Shown here piece by piece: positions 33,720-46,864 of a stretch of 64,000 nucleotides of DNA (position 1 is the stretch's first letter; the number at the start of each line of letters is the position of its first letter). The stretch spans positions 1 to 64,000 of the forward strand of contig JAMWET010005007.1 in NCBI GenBank assembly GCA_024036415.1, read 5' to 3'. The position numbers were made by a program, and so were the translations under genes. The notes beneath the pieces are model-generated. The model ran no database searches. It saw only the letters and a program-made list of their open reading frames with translations, and was not told the origin of the DNA. The DNA comes from Prochilodus magdalenae (lineage: Eukaryota > Chordata > Actinopteri > Characiformes > Prochilodontidae).

Positions 33720-33830
33720 TACATTTACATTTACATTTACGTTTAAGGCATTTAGCAGACGCTCTTATCCAGAGCGACTTACAACCGTGCTTAGTGTTCT
33801 GTCGGTTAATATTCCAGCTAGTATAGGAAG
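33720..33830 (+). repeat. widespread fish dispersed-repeat motif
   Basis: After three ACATTT units comes GGCATTTAGCAGACGCTC then TTATCCAGAGCGACTTACA, a string I know as very common in fish genomes within short non-autonomous elements. I do not assign a family name with certainty. Confidence 0.65.
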
Positions 33831-35544
33831 TTTAGAGCCTAAAACTCACCACGAGCTCAGACATTGCCCAAACAGGGGGTCAGTGCTGTAATACCTAAAA
33901 AATTAAAGTGTTTTAATTAAATGTGTCCCAAAGTCTGAAAATCCGTGTGTGATGTTAGGATTTGTCACTACAAACTTTGCAATTAAGTAAACCTTTACTT
34001 CTTGCATTGTAAGGACAAATATTGTGGTTTTATGTGTGTACATGTGAATTTTTGAGTTATAAGATTTCACTACCAAAACAGTCACTACTGAAGCATTTTT
34101 GGTAGTGATAAAATATATAATATTCCAACATTTAATACATTTTGCTTCAATTATAATGGGGACATAATATTAGGAGGATTTTAGTCAAGTGTCCAAAGAT
34201 CCACAAAGCATATAAAGCTTGTTTTGTCAGTAGATGGGGGTGCAATATGAGCGGGCAAGGCAGCTTCACTGGCCAACACTGGCCCAGGGCTAAAATTTGG
34301 GCTGCCTTGTTCTTAATCAGTTATTGGTATAATCTGTGCATTTTTTAGTTGAAAGTATTCACACATGAACTAATATGATAATCAGAATGGGAAGAATTTG
34401 CAATTTCACATCATGTAAAAGACATCGATGCATAGGCCTGGCCTGCCCTGTCAAGTAAAACCTCTTTGTACATCAAGAGGTGATTGTGAGTCACTGTAAA
34501 GTTGAGTCTGCCATCAGTTCAGCATGAGAGGATGAAGAAGTTGCCCTACCCTGTTGGTGTATTCTAAACTTGTGTCAATCATGTTAAAGGTCCTGCACCT
34601 GGTTAGTGAGTCTCTCAAGTAACCACTACTCAAGTAACCACTGCTCCCATCAAGAGCTACAGAGATACAAGCAAAAAAAGACACTGGTGTTGCTTTCCAT
34701 CACTGGAGACGCTTTTGGTGAGTAAAGGGATAATTTTTTGATGCTAAACTCATAACATTTTTTCTAGACTTGTAAGGGAACTGCTGTCTGTTTGCCCAGA
34801 GTAGAGGATTTGAGTGTACTATGCTGTATTGAGAGCTAAGAAATGAAAAATTTCTGATTTGTAAAGCTTCTGAAGACGGCTGCCTGTGAGATCTCTTCAG
34901 CTGTAGTATGATTGCCTTGATTCTAATTCTAGACGCACATTTGCTCAGAAGAGTTCTGCTTTACATTACATTCTGAAGGAAAAATTGAGGAGATGGGGCT
35001 GCATGAATTGAACGTGGAGCTTGGTCATGCTCTAAAAAACACTAACCCAATGCAATGAGCTCAGCTTTTGTCTCTGGTGCTCTATTCACCTACTCTGGGC
35101 CTGTATCTAGCCACAGGCTGAAAATGGACAGGACGAACGGAGAGGCTGTTTACCTGAGCAGTGATCGCACACAGCCGCATTACACCTGGGCTCCATTAAC
35201 CTATGGTAATGCACCTGTCAAAACGAGGCGGGTTGCATCACTCTTCCTCTCTTCTCCTGCGATAATGCTCCATCAGAGGCTTCGCTGGCTCTCAGGGCTA
35301 CAGTTGTAATCAGAATGAGGATTACATTGAAGCCTTGCTATATATTTATACATATACACACAGTCTCAAAGTTTGAGAACCCTGGTTAACTTACATCTTG
35401 CTGTTGATTTACTAAATTCCGCTGTGTTGACGGTATTAACTGCTTATGTGTGCAGCCATGCTACTGCTTTTACCTGATTTATTAAATAAGCACCACATGT
35501 TCTCTCTCTGCATACAGTTTTTGTTTACATATAGCTCTTTTTTT
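33831..35544. other. downstream intergenic stretch 2
   Basis: AT-rich sequence without a recognisable gene. Around 35050-35310 the base content rises and a plus-strand open frame of 84 codons appears, with no motif. This could be conserved non-coding DNA, which only comparison between species can show. Confidence 0.5.
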
Positions 35545-36155
35545 ATTCCTTATGCCTGAGCCACACGCTCATCCAGCAATGGGCCAAATGACTCCAGTTC
35601 AGGTGTTTCAACCACATCCATTGCTAACCGGTGTATAAAATCAAGCACATAGCCATGCGATCTTTCTAGACAAATACTGGCAGTAGAACAGATTGAACTG
35701 AAGAGCTCAGTGGGGATGTTTGGATACCACAAATCAGAAATATTTGCTCTGCTAGATCTGCCCTGGTCTACTGTAAGTGCTATCACTGTAAACTGAAGGC
35801 ATCTAGGAGCAATAACAGATCAGTCACAAAGTGGTAGACCACTCAGAGAGTGGCACCATGGAGTGCTAAGCATGCAGTGCATGGAGATTTGTTCTCCCTT
35901 GCGTCACAGCTACAAACTGCTGATTTTTTGACAACAGTTTTGAGGAGGTTGTTTCCTGTTCCAGCATGACTGTGCCCCTGTGCACAATGCAAGGTTCATG
36001 GAAGACATGACTGACCTTAACCTCACAGAACACCTTTAGGGTTGGGGGTTTGGGTGGTTTGCAGATCCATAATAATGTCCATGGTTTTGGAATTTGATGT
36101 TTAACAAACTCATACTGGTGTGATGATCATACTTTTGGCTAGAAGGCATATGTAG
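35545..36155 (+). pseudogene. Tc1-like transposon remnant (lineage 1)
   Basis: The left part keeps CACATCCATTGCTAACC and GTGTATAAAATCAAGCAC. The middle keeps a transposase stretch reading F-Q-H-D then C-A-P-V-H-N-A-R near 35960-35995, followed by D-L-N-L-T-E-H-L. These are the second catalytic Asp and the final Glu regions of a Tc1/mariner DDE transposase. Most of the rest, including the first catalytic Asp, is missing, and the segment between the two motifs is deleted. An end fragment with CATACTTTTGGCTAGA lies near 36127-36142. A full element of this type is about 1.5 kb or more, so the copy is dead. Confidence 0.75.
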
Positions 36156-36926
36156 ATATCAAATTTCCATTAAAAAGATGCTGTTAAAATGAAGTGTAGC
36201 ATGAGGACCAAAAGCATTTCTCTTTATATTGTAATTTGTAGTGGGAAACCCTGATATCCAGTATGTGGACATTGCTTAAATACTTTAAATCAGTGACTGC
36301 TCAGAACTGCATATGAATAAAACCAATTATGTTGTGTTTTTATTAACATATTGCTGGTAGACATGTTTTAGATACCTTACTGGATACCATCTCTTTGAAG
36401 CTTTTATTGAGTTAAATGGTGGGAAGAGAGTTATTAGTTAGTATATTCATGATTATCATTTTCCTCATCAAACAACAAAATTACATAATCGTTGCCAAAA
36501 ACCTTTTTCAGAACTAGTATTAGCTGTCTCCTCATAACTCTCCCCTTGAGATATAGCAGAAGATCATTGAGGTCATTAATCTTTTAAAGCTGCAAGAAGA
36601 AAAATGTCATGTGGCTGACCAATAGAATCCACTGGTTTTGTGATGTCACAAAAACCAACACATTTACAGTCACATGCAAAGGTTTAAACAATGTCATCAT
36701 GTTTACTGATTCAAGTGTGAACAAGCAAACACATCCTCTATAGGGAGCAAATAAAAATAGGTACATATGTCATTTTTCTGCAAGTTTAGTACATAATTTA
36801 TAATTATTTGTTTACATTTACATTTAGTGAACAAACCATAATTGTAGCTTCAAATGTGCCAACATGTGTTGTCTCTGTGGAGAGCGTTTTCATTTTAAAA
36901 ATCAACAAATATTTGCTTTGCCATGT

Positions 36927-37010
36927 GATAGACTGGTGGCCTGTCCATGGTGCCATAAGGATCCATAAGCATAAGCTGCTTAGAAGATGGATGAATGAGT
37001 GAGTGTAAAC
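36927..37010 (-). repeat. fragment of the 1608-1945 repeat family
   Basis: On the minus strand it reads CACTCACTCATTCATCC, CTTCTAAGCAGC, then ends with a CCATGGACAGGCCACC-type block, in the same order as the family at 1608-1700. Confidence 0.55.
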
Positions 37011-37044
37011 AAAACAAGCTATTCATTTCGTCCATGGCTGCCCA

Positions 37045-37203
37045 TAAAGCTCAATAGGACTGTAAATACATCTATTCAGTCTACAGCAGTGCTGGCTTCA
37101 CTCATTCTTAAGTGATAAGGAGTCTTTTAGCCTGCCTGTTTTTTTAATGAGACTCAATGGAGTGCAGCCAATTAGAGCAGAGGTCATTTACATATCAGTC
37201 TTA
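37045..37203 (+). repeat. dispersed repeat with CCAATTAGAGCAGAGGTCAT
   Basis: The end block at 37168-37203 recurs at 40556-40588 and, inverted, at 44537-44559. The upstream block ATCTATTCAGTCTACAGCAG (37069-37088) resembles intron 2 near 17597-17616. Together these define another small family. Confidence 0.5.
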
Positions 37204-37516
37204 AAGGCTCAGTAGCAAAAAAAAAACCTTGTTTAATCCTCAACAGACAAGTAGAGGCTTGAAAACAGGGTAAAAATAATTTATGGCTGTATATTGACTG
37301 TATATTAAGACTTGAGTTCTGGGCCTGTGGTTGTTCGGCTTGGCATACTTTGACCAGACTGGTATTCCAGTACTGATAACATTGCCTTCTAAAAGAGAGC
37401 CAGCTCTAGCTGGACTGAGACCAGACCTCTGTGATGACCACTGTGAGAAACAGCAGCTGACAGGAAGGCACAGAGACACATGTGCGGCTGCACACATACA
37501 GGACACAGTGCTGTCA

Positions 37517-37542
37517 TTCACACACATGCACACACACACACA

Positions 37543-37605
<63 letters not shown>

Positions 37606-37616
37606 TCACACACACT
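37517..37616. repeat. (CA)n microsatellite
   Basis: About 100 bases of CA units with a few interruptions (CATGCA, CATACA, CTCACA). Confidence 0.95.
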
Positions 37617-39300
37617 CAGTCACACTGGTCATCCACATCTAAATAAATCTAATTTCACTTCACAGACACGGCTAATGAAGGAGAGGAGGAAGTCTGGGAG
37701 TGGGGGGAGAAGAGAAGAGTGAAGAAGGGCAAAGTTCAGAAAGCAAACCGATGGTGCACCTAATGACCACCATGAACCTATAAAAAACATCTACACTCTT
37801 TCAATCAGAGGAGGTACATTAAAAGCCGCACTCGGTTCTTGAGAGCAATATCAGCCAATACCATGCAGATATTGCTTGAGTAAGCAAATAATAGCCGATT
37901 TCAGTACGTAATGCATAACAGATTGGTATGAGTAATGCACTGTCAGGTCCGCTGTCTGTTGGACGCTTGCAAAATGACTCATCTTTGCCAATCTTGTATT
38001 TTTGCACTTAGGCAATGGAGCATGGCTTAAGCTAGACGAGCACATTGCCCCACAGAGACTCTAGCTGTTTTCTCACAAAGGCAGAGAGAGAGAGATGGAG
38101 AGCGCCTGAGAGGTGAGAGAGGGTGTTCGGGTTGACCCCAGAGAGGCTGAGGCTGAGGGTCCTTGCTGGAGTGACTCCAGGGTTGCTGCAGAGCTCAACA
38201 GGACTGCTGGTGGCACGTCTGGAATTCTCATCAGGACTTGGCCAGAAGCCAGGGTCTGCACCCCCCTCTCCTCTAGGCCAGATGGACCCCTCTTTCCAGT
38301 TAACCTCTACAGGACTCTTACCCTTCAGTTGGCCTTGCCTTGTTAGGGCAATGCACTGAGCAGTGGGAGGAAATGGCCTGTCTGTTACAGACAAAGCGAG
38401 GCACTGTCAGTAAACTGAACCTTGTTATCCTTTTCAGCAGGCGACTTTCCATAAAAATAAATGAGCAAGAGTGATTTTTCTCATTTTCAATAAGCAACCA
38501 GCGCATAGAAACTATGCCTTGTGTATAATTTCTCCAGTAAATGGCTTAGAGCATATTGTCCAAAATGCTGACTACAAAGTTAACATGAACAGTTTTAGTA
38601 TAATACCAAATTTGTGTGTTATAAAAACATCCAGGTAAGATTACTTTTATATTAACATAAAATATAAATATCATAAAACACTCTGAAAAGAAATGCATAA
38701 ATAAACAAACAAATAAAAGATTAATTTTGGTGTTTGGATAAATGAAATCTACCTCGCCATCTGATCTGGCTATACTGGCATAGCTTTAGCTTGCTATGTT
38801 TCTTTGACTCTAAAACTGCAGTTAGGACTGGAAACGTCAGTCTTTTGATTGGTTAGGAAAAGCTAAGGGAAGTGTTTCTTAGCCTTAGAGGTATTACTAG
38901 GATTAGGACCTGCCAGTTTACATTCAGAAGAGGGAAATATGGTGGAATGGAGCTGATATTTATCAGACTTTGAAAAATAATTCATAAGACACACTGGGTA
39001 CATGTATAATATGGTCAAGAGAAATAAGATTAACCGTATTAGAAAGAAAGCTCAGATTTAGTTATATATATATGTAGCTGCTTCAGAATATAATCATGAA
39101 ACATACAGCTATGCATCATTCTTCCAAATTTCAGACTGTTTTTAATTTTGTGGCCTTCTATTAAAAAGTTTACTGACAAGATAACATGTTGATTATTTTA
39201 AGTTTTGGGACCAAACGACAGGACCTAACTACTCCCCACATGGCCATATTTCTTCTGGATAGTGCTGGCAAATAAGTGCACCAGCATATAACTATGCAAC

Positions 39301-40139
39301 ATACACCCATCAGCCATTTTATTAAAACCACCTCCTTGTATCTACACTCACTGTCCATTTAATCAGCTCAACTTACCATATAGGAGCACTTTGTTGTTCC
39401 ACAGTTACAGACTGTATTCCATCTGATTCTCTAAAATACTTTATCCCCTTTTACCCTGGTCTTTAATAGTCAGTACCCCCACAGGACCACCACAGTTTTT
39501 ATGTGGGTGGTGGATCTTTCTCAACACTGCAGTGACACTGACGTGGTGGTGGTGTGTTAGTGTGTGTTGTGCTGGGGTGAGTGGATCAGACACTGCAGTG
39601 CTGCTGGAGGTTTTGAACACTCTGTCTACTCACTGTCCACTCTATTAGACACTGGTACCTTCTTGGTCCAGCTTGCAGATGTAAAGCCAGAGACAATAGC
39701 CGAGTTTGTGGTGGTTATACTGTAGTCCATTATCAGTGGTCACAGGACAATGCCCACAGGACGCTGTTGGCTGGATAGTTTGATTGGTGGACTATTCTTA
39801 GTCCTGCAGTGACACTGAGGCACTTAAAGACTTCAGGAGCACTGCTCTTTCTGATCCACTCTCACCAACACAACACACACTAACACACCACCACCATGTC
39901 AGTGTCACAGCAGTTCAAAGAATGATCGCCATATTACTTGCACTGTGGTGGTCCTGTGGGAGACCTTACTATTGAAAAATAGGTGATGGTGGGATAACAA
40001 AGTATACAGAAAAACAGATGGACTACAGTCTGTGATTGTAGCACTACAAGGTGAACCTATGTGGTAGGTGGAGCTGATAAAGTGGATAAAGAGTTTACAT
40101 ACACTGAGATGGTTTTAATGTTATGGTTAATTGGTGTAT
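39301..40139. mobile_element. 839-bp palindromic foldback element, non-autonomous
   Basis: The two ends are complementary: a CCATTTTATTAAAACCA block at 39314-39330 faces TGGTTTTAATGTTATGG at 40110-40126, with TA at both borders. Pairing continues inward almost to the centre: TGGTGGTGGTGTGTTAGTGTG near 39544 faces CACACTAACACACCACCACC near 39875. It carries no transposase. The structure fits a long inverted-repeat element moved by another element's transposase. Fragments lie at 5604-5782, 47870-48140, 48440-48670 and 57987-58200. Confidence 0.85.
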
Positions 40140-40555
40140 ATAACCTGCATTACATAATGAGACAATATGCATGTAATTGTTTCAGTACAGAACTTATTCA
40201 ACATTCAGCTTATGCAACATATTCATTATATGTAATCAAATTTGTAACCAGCTTGTACTGGTTTGTGCTGATGTTAAATTACTTGTTATAGAATCTCTCT
40301 CCAGAGCATCCCGTTCTACTGGCAGTGCTTCTTCATGGAGAGGATAAAATGTATTTGCACAGTTTAACTCAGCAATGGGCATCTATCACAGATCTTTTTA
40401 TGTTTAAGTTTACGAGGGCTTGCCTTAAAGTCAATGACAGTTCATGTTTGCCTATTGACCATGACTATTAATCATGACCATTATCTGTCTATTTAGCATA
40501 CAGAAAATTAGCCAGGCCTATTCAGAGTAAAGTTATAAAGAATTTTAAGATCAAA

Positions 40556-40588
40556 CCAATCAGAACAGAGCTCATTTACATATAATAG
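40556..40588 (+). repeat. short repeat block, second copy of 37168-37203
   Basis: CCAATCAGAACAGAGCTCAT followed by TTACATATAATAG matches the 37168-37203 block with few changes; a third copy is inverted at 44537-44559. Confidence 0.5.
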
Positions 40589-43500
40589 CCCTACAGACAG
40601 GATTCTATAATTAAAAGGAGAACTAAGATTCCTGTACTGCAGTTTTTTATATTTTCTACTAAGAGCAGTATATTACCCGCGGATCCTGCATTCTTTGGTA
40701 TAACTGCGATGCACATTCCATGTGTGCTTTCTATAGATGACTTGAGTCTCTGGGTTCAGCTGCAGTGTGCTATTCTCAGGGAATGGCTGCACCACGCGAC
40801 GCTATGGGGGAAATGTGTGGAGGTATGTGGGAACGAAATGGGCTGTGGAGAGAGGTAGTGAACAATGTGCCAAAGGTTAATGTCAGTGTGTTGCTGCTTC
40901 TCCCACACCTTGCCAGACAGAATGTGTTTGCTAAATTATAGAAGGATGAGCATTCATGCATGTGTTTCACACCCTTCAAAAGGTTCGCTTTCCTCTCAAG
41001 TCTGTACTTGTGAGATTCTTGGGCCTAACTGAGACTCAGCTGCAGTCCCTAGCCATATGGCTCTGACCATAGCTTGAATTTCCTCTTTTGGGTTTCATGT
41101 TATCACGGCAGCTGCATGGTCATATCCATTATATAGACATTAGCTAAGCTAAAACTGAAAACTCCCCTCTTACATTCTTGGACAATGGAAAACAATGCAA
41201 AATGACTGAACTGTTATTACTGCGCTGCAAGAGTGAAGACTGAAAATTTGGACCAGCTGGCGAACACATAAATGTTAGAGACGCTTCAGTGAAAATAAAA
41301 TATTTAACTATCGAGGCATCTGTTGTAGACGTGCATGCTCGCATTCTACAGTGGGGTTGAAGTAGTTTGTACGTTTTCCCTTTTAAAGACTAGGAAAACC
41401 CCTTTTCCCAAAGGTGGGAGGAACATTTAGAAAACTACTTCAGGGAGGAGTTCTTTGGGGCAAACTTTTTGAAAAGGTTGTTTTTTTGTTAGGTGGTAAA
41501 TGCGGAAGGAAGCCAGCAATCACATAACTGTGGTAACTGGTATGAATGGCTAACAGCATGAATGGATTTCAGGGCATAGCTTATAGATGATTACAGCAAT
41601 AAGCTAAAACTGATTGCTATTTATGAAGTGTTCCTCAATTTGACTTCTTTTCTCTGAGTAAAAAACACATGTCCGCTATTCATTTTTGCTTAATAAAGAT
41701 AGCATCTCTATTTCCTTCATAATTTTGTGGCTAGGCTAGCAGGCAGGAACTGTTGGCACCACAGGCATTCCCATTGGCTGTATGACGAATTTATGTAATG
41801 CATGCTGGGTGCTGTAGTAATAAAACATTGATGTACCGAACATTGTCAAACCGATTAGGCTGATGGATATATACTACATAACGACACCTACATCTTTGTC
41901 TTTTGGTTGTCAGGTTTGTTGGCCAGCTAGCTAACATTACAGTCCTCTGGCAAAAAAACAAACCTGGCTGTTACAATACTGCAGTTTGAAACTGTCATCA
42001 CAAACTACCATACCACTACCCTTTCAATGTCAGTGCTGTAGTGAGAATATTCAACTACCCATATAGTATCTGACCAACAACAGGCCTGTGTTTAGAAACT
42101 GTTTACTGATGAATGACATAGAGAGTGGCTGACTTATTGTGCATGGGAACAGATGGTCTGTAATTGTCATGAAACAGTCATGCAGGTTGACTTAATAAAT
42201 TTGCCAGTGAATGAAAGAGTAGGTGTAAAAAGAAGAACTGCTTTCTGAACATTTCAATATGATGGTCCTTTATTTAACCACTATTCCATAAAATCCTCCT
42301 AAAGATCAAAGAACCTTGAGAATGGCAGTTTTTCACTACAGAACAGAACATCCAAGCAAAGAACCATTTTATGTTTAGCGTGTATCATTGCTATCATTGC
42401 CCACTGAGGAAATCACCGTATGACACTACCGCCTAAATTTCTCTTCCTGCCCTGATTCTTGTGTGGCTCCGGTGAGGATGTTTCCTGAGATGTGTTCCTG
42501 CTGAAGCAGCATGACTTCATACACATCCGCAAGTCATTTCTGATGTCTCTGCCCTCAAACAGTTCAGTTGAGCCTGGTTACTGCTTTCACTGAGGGATTT
42601 CTGGGTGTCTGAGCACCAGACAGTACCAGCTGCTCAGTTGTGATGGGGTAGGATATGACTGCTGTGAGGGGGCTTTTCAGGATATTCTGACATTTAATAG
42701 GGTTCAGAAATCATGCTGTCTTGAGAACAGTCCACATGCAAAGCTCACAAATATAGCCGAATACCTAAAGAAGCTACATACAACTCATATGTGATGCATG
42801 AAATTTGCAATAAATAGTCTTAAAAAGGGAATTCGAAAAAGGAAATTCCATATTGGTTGAAATGTGAAGTGTTGTGAATGTGTATTAAGAGAAATGTACT
42901 GAGTGCAGTAGCAGTGGTGTAACCTTTTAAAGGGCTATTATATAAATGGTTATGAATACATTGCCTGGTGTCTGATATATTCTTTTATGCCAGGTTTGAG
43001 AAGGTATTGGCCAAAGTGTTTGTTGTAATGCAAAATATTACCTCAAAAATATAAATCTTTTCTGATTTACCACTATACAGTTTTGGTAAACTGGATCTTC
43101 CGTTTGGGCCATAAATATCGAAACAGTGAGGGAAGAAAAGCACCTCCATGGTAGCGCCCCTATGGGATTCTAGCCGCATGTTAGTGCTAACATGAAAAAG
43201 ATGGTAGGGTTCAAGCTGGTAAGAATCTCTACAGTGCCTCATCATGCTGCTATGACTATGTTTACATCCTAATGGTTGAATACGCAGAAATTTTGAAGCA
43301 TCTCCCTTTAACTACATAGAAGTCACGTTTGACCTTCTCCCTTTCAGCTAAGATGAATCACGAAGACTGATGATTCACCCTGGCTCTTGCTAGGAACAAC
43401 GACAGCAGCTGCACCGACAATGCAATGTGTTTCTCAGAGTCTCGGAAAATGAAATGAACTGAAGTTAAAAATGCACAGCAGGTGATATAACAACATTGTG

Positions 43501-44536
43501 AGATGAACTTCTGCTATAATTTGTTGTCATTGTGCACACCGGCGCAAACAGGATCATGCCATAAATACTGAAGTTATCTCGGCAGAAGACAAGCAGAAAA
43601 TGAAAATAAAGAATGGTTCCCCATACCCCAATGTGAACATGCATCATTACAAAGTGGAATTGAAAATGTCAAATCTGCTCAGTTCGAGAATGGCTTTCAT
43701 CTACCTACGCCGAGTACATTTCCCCTGTAATTTTGAGGTGTTAGCCTGATGCTGCACTGACAAAAACAAATCTGACAACGTCTGAGGCATCGCAGTGTTT
43801 TATGCAGCAGATGAGGACTCACATTCTGGGCTCCTAAGGACACTGCCAGGGTGATACATCATCATTTACTGTTTTTGTGAAGGTAAATATAGTAGTGGCT
43901 CTTCCATTTACTGCTGATCCCGTATCTGCAGGATGTTCAGGATTTAATGGTGCCCTTAGAGACAATTGCTAGTGTCTCCTGGACTGTAAAATCAAAAATC
44001 ACCTCTATGAGTGCTATATAGGTGATACTTTGTCTCTTTAGTTTTCCATTGGCTCAAATATAGTTACAAATAGCAGAGGCTTAAACTCCCCCAATTAGCA
44101 TTGCCTGACTTCCCATATCAAACGGGTCTATACAGGGAATTTCCCAGATTTGTAGCATATTCTCACAGGGTGTCATTAAATCTTTTCAGCTGCTGCAAGT
44201 AAAATATGCAATATTAAAACCTGATTTTTATAAATAACTTCAACCAAGTAGCAATACAAACCTTATTTAGCGCTGAGTGGGTGCGACAAGTTCTGATCAA
44301 TTCAATATAACTGTAATTGTTGCATAGATGCTTATTTGCACTGAAGTCTACTTGGGCAAAATATCTTAATGGATACTTTCTATTGTGTAAATTAGTTTAC
44401 CAAGCTTCTCTATTGTTAATCTTAATGGTGTCATAGATGGCTTTTATTCGGTATTTTAAAACATGCCCATTTTCAGCCCTGAGCTTGAGCCATAGAATTA
44501 AATGAGCTATTTCCTGCTTTTGGTGACCTAATGAAT

Positions 44537-44559
44537 ATTTAGATGAGCTCTGCTCTGAC
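44537..44559 (-). repeat. short repeat block, inverted copy
   Basis: Reverse-complemented, it reads GTCAGAGCAGAGCTCATC followed by TAAAT, the same core as the copies at 37168 and 40556. Confidence 0.45.
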
Positions 44560-46864
44560 TTGCTGGTTTACAGTAAACATACAGTAACATGGACCTGCTA
44601 GTAGCTAATGTAATCTATAATCAGGACAATAACAACACAAAGTAAAGTCTTAAGCTCACCATGAAATTTTAAACTTGTGGTGTAATAAGGTGGGACTGCC
44701 CTTCTCTTTAGTCTCTTCAATGTCAAACGATGAGTGAATCGGTTTAAGAAGCGAATAGAAGTGAAATTTGTGAGAAGTGAGATTTAATTTGTATGGGGTC
44801 TTGTTAAATATGTGGGAGCTGAAGTTGGCTTTGTATTTACCAGCTTGTTTTTTCTTGTGGATATTTTTCCTTCCACCTTAAATGTTGTCCCACTAGCATT
44901 AACTGTAACTCTAATTAAGGTGGAACAGAACATTGGATTATAAAGCTGATGAATAGAAAGCCAACTTCAGGCTTGCTTAAAGATGAACATCAGCCACACC
45001 CTTTGATAGTCCCATGGTAAAAATTGTCCTTCACAGCCTGTCACAGTCAAGTCGAGCTGCATAATAATTAACTACATTGGAAGCGTGTTTTTCAGCCCTC
45101 TCTTATAAGTGCAGGTTTTGTATTTGAAGTTGGAGTTATGGTATGTGGGGTCCATGTACTGAACTCTTCTTATTCAAGAATGCCAACGTAAATACAGATT
45201 CCATTCTATGGCTTTTTAAAATAGATATCAGAGAAAGTTACATTTCTTCATACTTTTGCCCGCTTAATTAAAACGACTGGAATGGTGTTCTTTCTGGAAC
45301 TGTACTTTTTGATGTCCCCAGCTCTACACACTGTAGTGGTATAAATAATATTTTTGGTTTAACCCTTTCATAGGTAAAGGTTGCAGCTCCAATGGTTAGG
45401 CCAAAGTAGGTTATTTTGCATGAAGACAGCTACATTTCTGGTTATTAATAAAGAGCATTAGGTCTATGTCATCAGTAGAACACTATAGGAAGCAAGCAAC
45501 ATTACACATCCATAACTTATCCAAAGAGCTATAATTGCCTCAAGTACCGCATCAGCCTACTACACATACAAATCAGTAGATACAGGATTTGGATGGCATA
45601 CTGTTTTCTCTAAATATGTACAAAAATTATGTTGCATAGCAAACAATGGTAGCAGACATCTGTAAGTCCAATTTTCTTTTATTTTTTACTATGAAAACCA
45701 AATTTCTTTCATATAAAAAATAATAAAGTAATTATATAGTAGACGTAGACATAATATGTAAACACTGTCAATGTTTAAAAATGTACCATTTACAACGCAA
45801 TCCACACTGTCCGTATATATAAATGATGTGGCAAGGATATTTTTCTGTAATGGTACAGACAATTGTTCATAAAACAATACAAGGATATGGACTCTTTAAA
45901 GGAAGTTTCTGAGTTTTGGAATATTTTTTTGCCCCAGTCATAAAAACCTCTGGATTTCCCTGTTTTAGCATTCCCCTTCCAGAGCCATGTCTGGATATCT
46001 GATATTTTCTCTCGGCTGAAGTCCACGCTGGATCTGACAGAGCCAAGATCTCCCAGAAGCTGTGTGATTTGCTCCCTTGAATATTTTGTCTTTGACAGCT
46101 GGAGGATCAGTAAGCCGATTTTTTCAAAACTTAGTCTGAAAGGTCATTGTTTTAAGCCATCATGTTCAAGCCTTCACAACACACAGTAGACATGAACCAG
46201 CATGCTTTAGGTTATATGTAGGCCATCAAGGGTAAGCATGGCTTCAGAGCTTAGGGAATCTTCTTGGTGTCTTCTCTGTAAACTGCCTGACAAAGTCAGA
46301 AGAGAGAAAGGATGGGGTGTGCTGTCCCTGGCCCATCCTATGGACTGCACCGAGGGCATGGAGGACGAGCAGGCCAGGGAGGCAGGAAGGAAAGTGGAGA
46401 GGAGGGTCGAGTTAAAGCTGTTTGAACAGCTGTACTGAATCAGCAAGTCTGGCGCCACAGCTTGTACGCCTTCCTGAACTGTAGAGCTCGGAGTCCTGCT
46501 CTATGCCTTACACCTCCAGAGGAGAGGTGTGGCTCTAACACAGCCCATTTCGTGGTCTGACCTCATACTTTCTCCTCTATTGCCTAATTGAAAATGTCTG
46601 TGTATTTGGATTTGCACTTTGTCTTGAGTGTACCGATCGATCTCATACCGTTCTTAATTTTTTCCTCCTTTATTTATCTCTGTCCCGCAGCCTTTATGTT
46701 AGTTTCTCCCTTTCTGCCTCTCTTATCTCCTTTTGTTAGCTGACAGATGAGTCATGCTATCCTTATATAAGCCTTTTGTAAACTACAATAGGTTTCCAGT
46801 TTATTAAGAATTCCTATATTGTATCCACAGTCATTAAAATTTGATTTAAAGTTAAAAAAGACTA

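Larger units (their letters stand above)
36156..39300. other. downstream intergenic stretch 3
   Basis: No gene is recognised. The stretch holds an inverted fragment of the 1608-1945 repeat (36927-37010), a repeat block (37045-37203), a CA microsatellite (37517-37616) and a GC-rich segment (38040-38360) with overlapping open frames on both strands. None of these frames has a recognisable motif or clear splice borders. Confidence 0.55.
40140..46864. other. downstream intergenic stretch 4
   Basis: 6.7 kb without a recognisable gene. It contains repeat blocks at 40556-40588 and 44537-44559 and weak MITE-like segments near 41380 and 42280. Minus-strand open frames at 42985-43245 and 46207-46458 show no family motif. 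I see nothing else. Confidence 0.55.

Noticed and set aside
37240..37599. 119-codon minus-strand frame with Cys-Val repeats
   Set aside because: Its start is the complement of the CA microsatellite; the rest has no recognisable content.
38032..38394. Overlapping open frames on both strands in a GC-rich segment
   Set aside because: Several frames are open at once, which reflects base content; no motif or splice borders stand out.
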